Below are positions 45,858-46,935 of a DNA stretch of 46,935 nt, piece after piece. The DNA is from CAYLXX01 sp964484325 (GTDB lineage Bacteria; Patescibacteriota; Microgenomatia; UBA1406; GWC2-37-13). The position numbers and the translations under genes were made by a program. Each line of letters starts with the position of its first letter. Within the stretch, counting starts at the first letter, position 1. The notes beneath the pieces are model-generated. The model ran no database searches. It was not told the origin of the DNA and worked only from the letters and a program-made list of their open reading frames with translations. Location: positions 1-46,935 of the forward strand of contig CAZAEE010000008.1 of NCBI GenBank assembly GCA_964484325.1, read 5' to 3'.

Positions 45858-46935
45858 TTAACCAATTTTTGAGAAACCAGTAAATGGCCTAAGTACTTCT
45901 GGAACTTCGATCGAACCATCTTTTTTTTGATTGTTCTCCATAACGGCGATGAGAAGCCGGGGAGTAGCCACTGCGGTATTGTTTAACGAGTGACAAAACT
46001 CTGTTCTGCCATCTTTTGTCCGATACTTAATATTAAGTCTTCGTGTCTGAAAATCTCCCATGATTGAATTGGACATCGTCTCGCCATACTCAGCGCGTGA
46101 TGGCATCCACGTCTCGATATCGTATTTTTTCATTTGAGGTTCACCCATGTCGCCAGTACACATAAGAAGTACTCTATAAGGCAACTTCAAATTTTTTAAA
46201 ATTTCCTCAGCATTTTGTTGGAGCTCTTCATGAAGTTTTTTTGATGCTTCGATGTTGTTTTTGCCGATAATCACTTGCTCAATTTTCCAAAATTCATGAA
46301 CTCGGTACAGTCCTTTCGTGTCTTTGCCGTAGGCACCCGCCTCTTTGCGGAAGCAGGGTGAAAAGGCGACATATTTTTTTGGTAACTCAACTTCTTTTAA
46401 AATTTCACCAGCATGATACGCTGTTACCGGTACTTCAGCTGTACCTGCTAAATAGGTATCATTATCGTTAAGTTGATATACTTCCTGTTCTCCCCAGGGA
46501 AACTGGGCTGTGCCAAAGAGAGCAAACTGTTTCACAATTGCCGGTGCAATAATCGGTACGTATCCTTTTTTAATCAGGTATTGCAAGACGTAAAAAAGTA
46601 GAGCTAACTGCAGTTGAACAGCTTCATTTTTTAAAAAATACCCTCGAAATCCTGAAACTTTTGCACCTCGTTCAAGATCAATAAGGTCATGCAATTTTCC
46701 CAGTTCTAGATGAGACTTTGGCTGAAAGTCAAACGTAGATACTTGGCCATGTTTTCGTACCTCAACATTTCCTGTGGCATCGTGACCAACTGGTACCTCC
46801 TCAAGAGGCACGTTGGGGACATATGTCAGCAGATTATTTAACTCCTTTTCAACAGTGTTGAGTGTTTCTTCAAGTTTTTTCAGTTGTTCTTTGAGCTGCT
46901 TGCCTTTTTCTTTTAATTCTTCATTAACTTTTTCT
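45858..46935 (-). CDS. serS: Seryl-tRNA synthetase, 5'-truncated by window edge
   Basis: Charges tRNA-Ser. The minus-strand frame is open to the window edge. The GTG at 46811 is internal: residues before it (LKEQLKKLEETLNTVEKELN and NNLLTYVPNVPLEEVPVG) belong to the family's N-terminal coiled-coil arm and its junction. The class II catalytic core shows LIDLERGAKVSGFRGYFLKN, PAIVKQFALFGTAQFPWGE, the motif 2 region FSPCFRKEAGAYGKDTKGLY and motif 3 HSLNNTAVATPRLLIAVMEN. Only about the first 50-60 residues lie outside. It ends in PEVLRPFTGFSKIG. Confidence 0.96.
   Translation of the reverse strand, partial: EKVNEELKEKGKQLKEQLKKLEETLNTVEKELNNLLTYVPNVPLEEVPVGHDATGNVEVRKHGQVSTFDFQPKSHLELGKLHDLIDLERGAKVSGFRGYFLKNEAVQLQLALLFYVLQYLIKKGYVPIIAPAIVKQFALFGTAQFPWGEQEVYQLNDNDTYLAGTAEVPVTAYHAGEILKEVELPKKYVAFSPCFRKEAGAYGKDTKGLYRVHEFWKIEQVIIGKNNIEASKKLHEELQQNAEEILKNLKLPYRVLLMCTGDMGEPQMKKYDIETWMPSRAEYGETMSNSIMGDFQTRRLNIKYRTKDGRTEFCHSLNNTAVATPRLLIAVMENNQKKDGSIEVPEVLRPFTGFSKIG

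Noticed and set aside
1..46935. Alternative genetic code with UGA as glycine (code 25)
   Set aside because: Many genes end at TGA exactly where the family ends, for example the ATGA overlaps at 4929, 7510 and 12163, so UGA is a stop.
1..46935. tRNA genes, rRNA, CRISPR arrays, insertion sequences or prophage
   Set aside because: Gaps are short, no cloverleaf or direct-repeat array was seen, and no transposase, integrase or phage structural operon is present; the baseplate-J-like segment sits in a membrane protein, not in a phage locus.

Overview
The window is a compact bacterial chromosome segment dominated by the ribosomal-protein superoperon. Several features point to a Candidate Phyla Radiation (Patescibacteria) genome, most likely of the Microgenomates type. 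These are the direct S5-L15 junction with no L30 gene, many short or reduced housekeeping proteins, ATGA gene overlaps, membrane-anchored orphan proteins, and DUF4012, VanW and LCP surface proteins. UGA is used as a normal stop, which argues against the code-25 lineages (Gracilibacteria, Absconditabacteria). The phylum-level call is inference from gene content, not a phylogeny.

Bases 1-3464: the 3' end of tuf and rpsJ, then three small membrane-anchored proteins that interrupt the expected rpsJ-rplC junction. A strong promoter and a leader with mutually exclusive terminator and antiterminator stems restart the operon. Bases 3465-19748: rplC, D, W, B, V, rpsC, rplP, rpmC, rpsQ, rplN, X, E, rpsN, rpsS (moved here from its usual place after rplB), rpsH, rplF, R, rpsE, rplO, secY, rpmG, an adk-kinase fusion, map, infA, rpmJ, rpsM, K, D, rpoA, rplQ, M and rpsI. 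This is essentially one translation, transcription and secretion operon.

Bases 19801-25315: an orphan acidic protein, then a surface-glycan cassette of three glycosyltransferases, GDP-mannose pyrophosphorylase and an undecaprenyl-phosphate sugar transferase. Bases 25357-29941: DUF4012 membrane protein, short RecO, glycyl-tRNA synthetase, an anchored orphan and ribosomal protein S20. Bases 29938-32534: PilN-like and PilO-like proteins, a 61-residue membrane protein, and a large surface protein with a sorting-signal-like C-terminus.

Bases 32541-46935: a minus-strand tpiA-LCP pair, divergent from a UvrD/PcrA-type helicase across a palindromic bidirectional promoter; an orphan; a hexapeptide acyltransferase; a minus-strand VanW protein; an anchored solute-binding protein; a fusion of a PilM-like domain with a baseplate-J-like domain; a sortase; a class A penicillin-binding protein; and the 3' part of serS. 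Much of this half concerns the cell envelope: glycan synthesis, peptidoglycan polymerisation, wall anchoring and sorting. No tRNA, rRNA, CRISPR, insertion sequence or phage was seen, and no gene-free stretch exceeds 300 bases. The longest is the 215-base rplC leader. Shine-Dalgarno sequences are rare, and many isolated genes start 6-11 bases after a -10 box, which suggests leaderless or nearly leaderless mRNAs.
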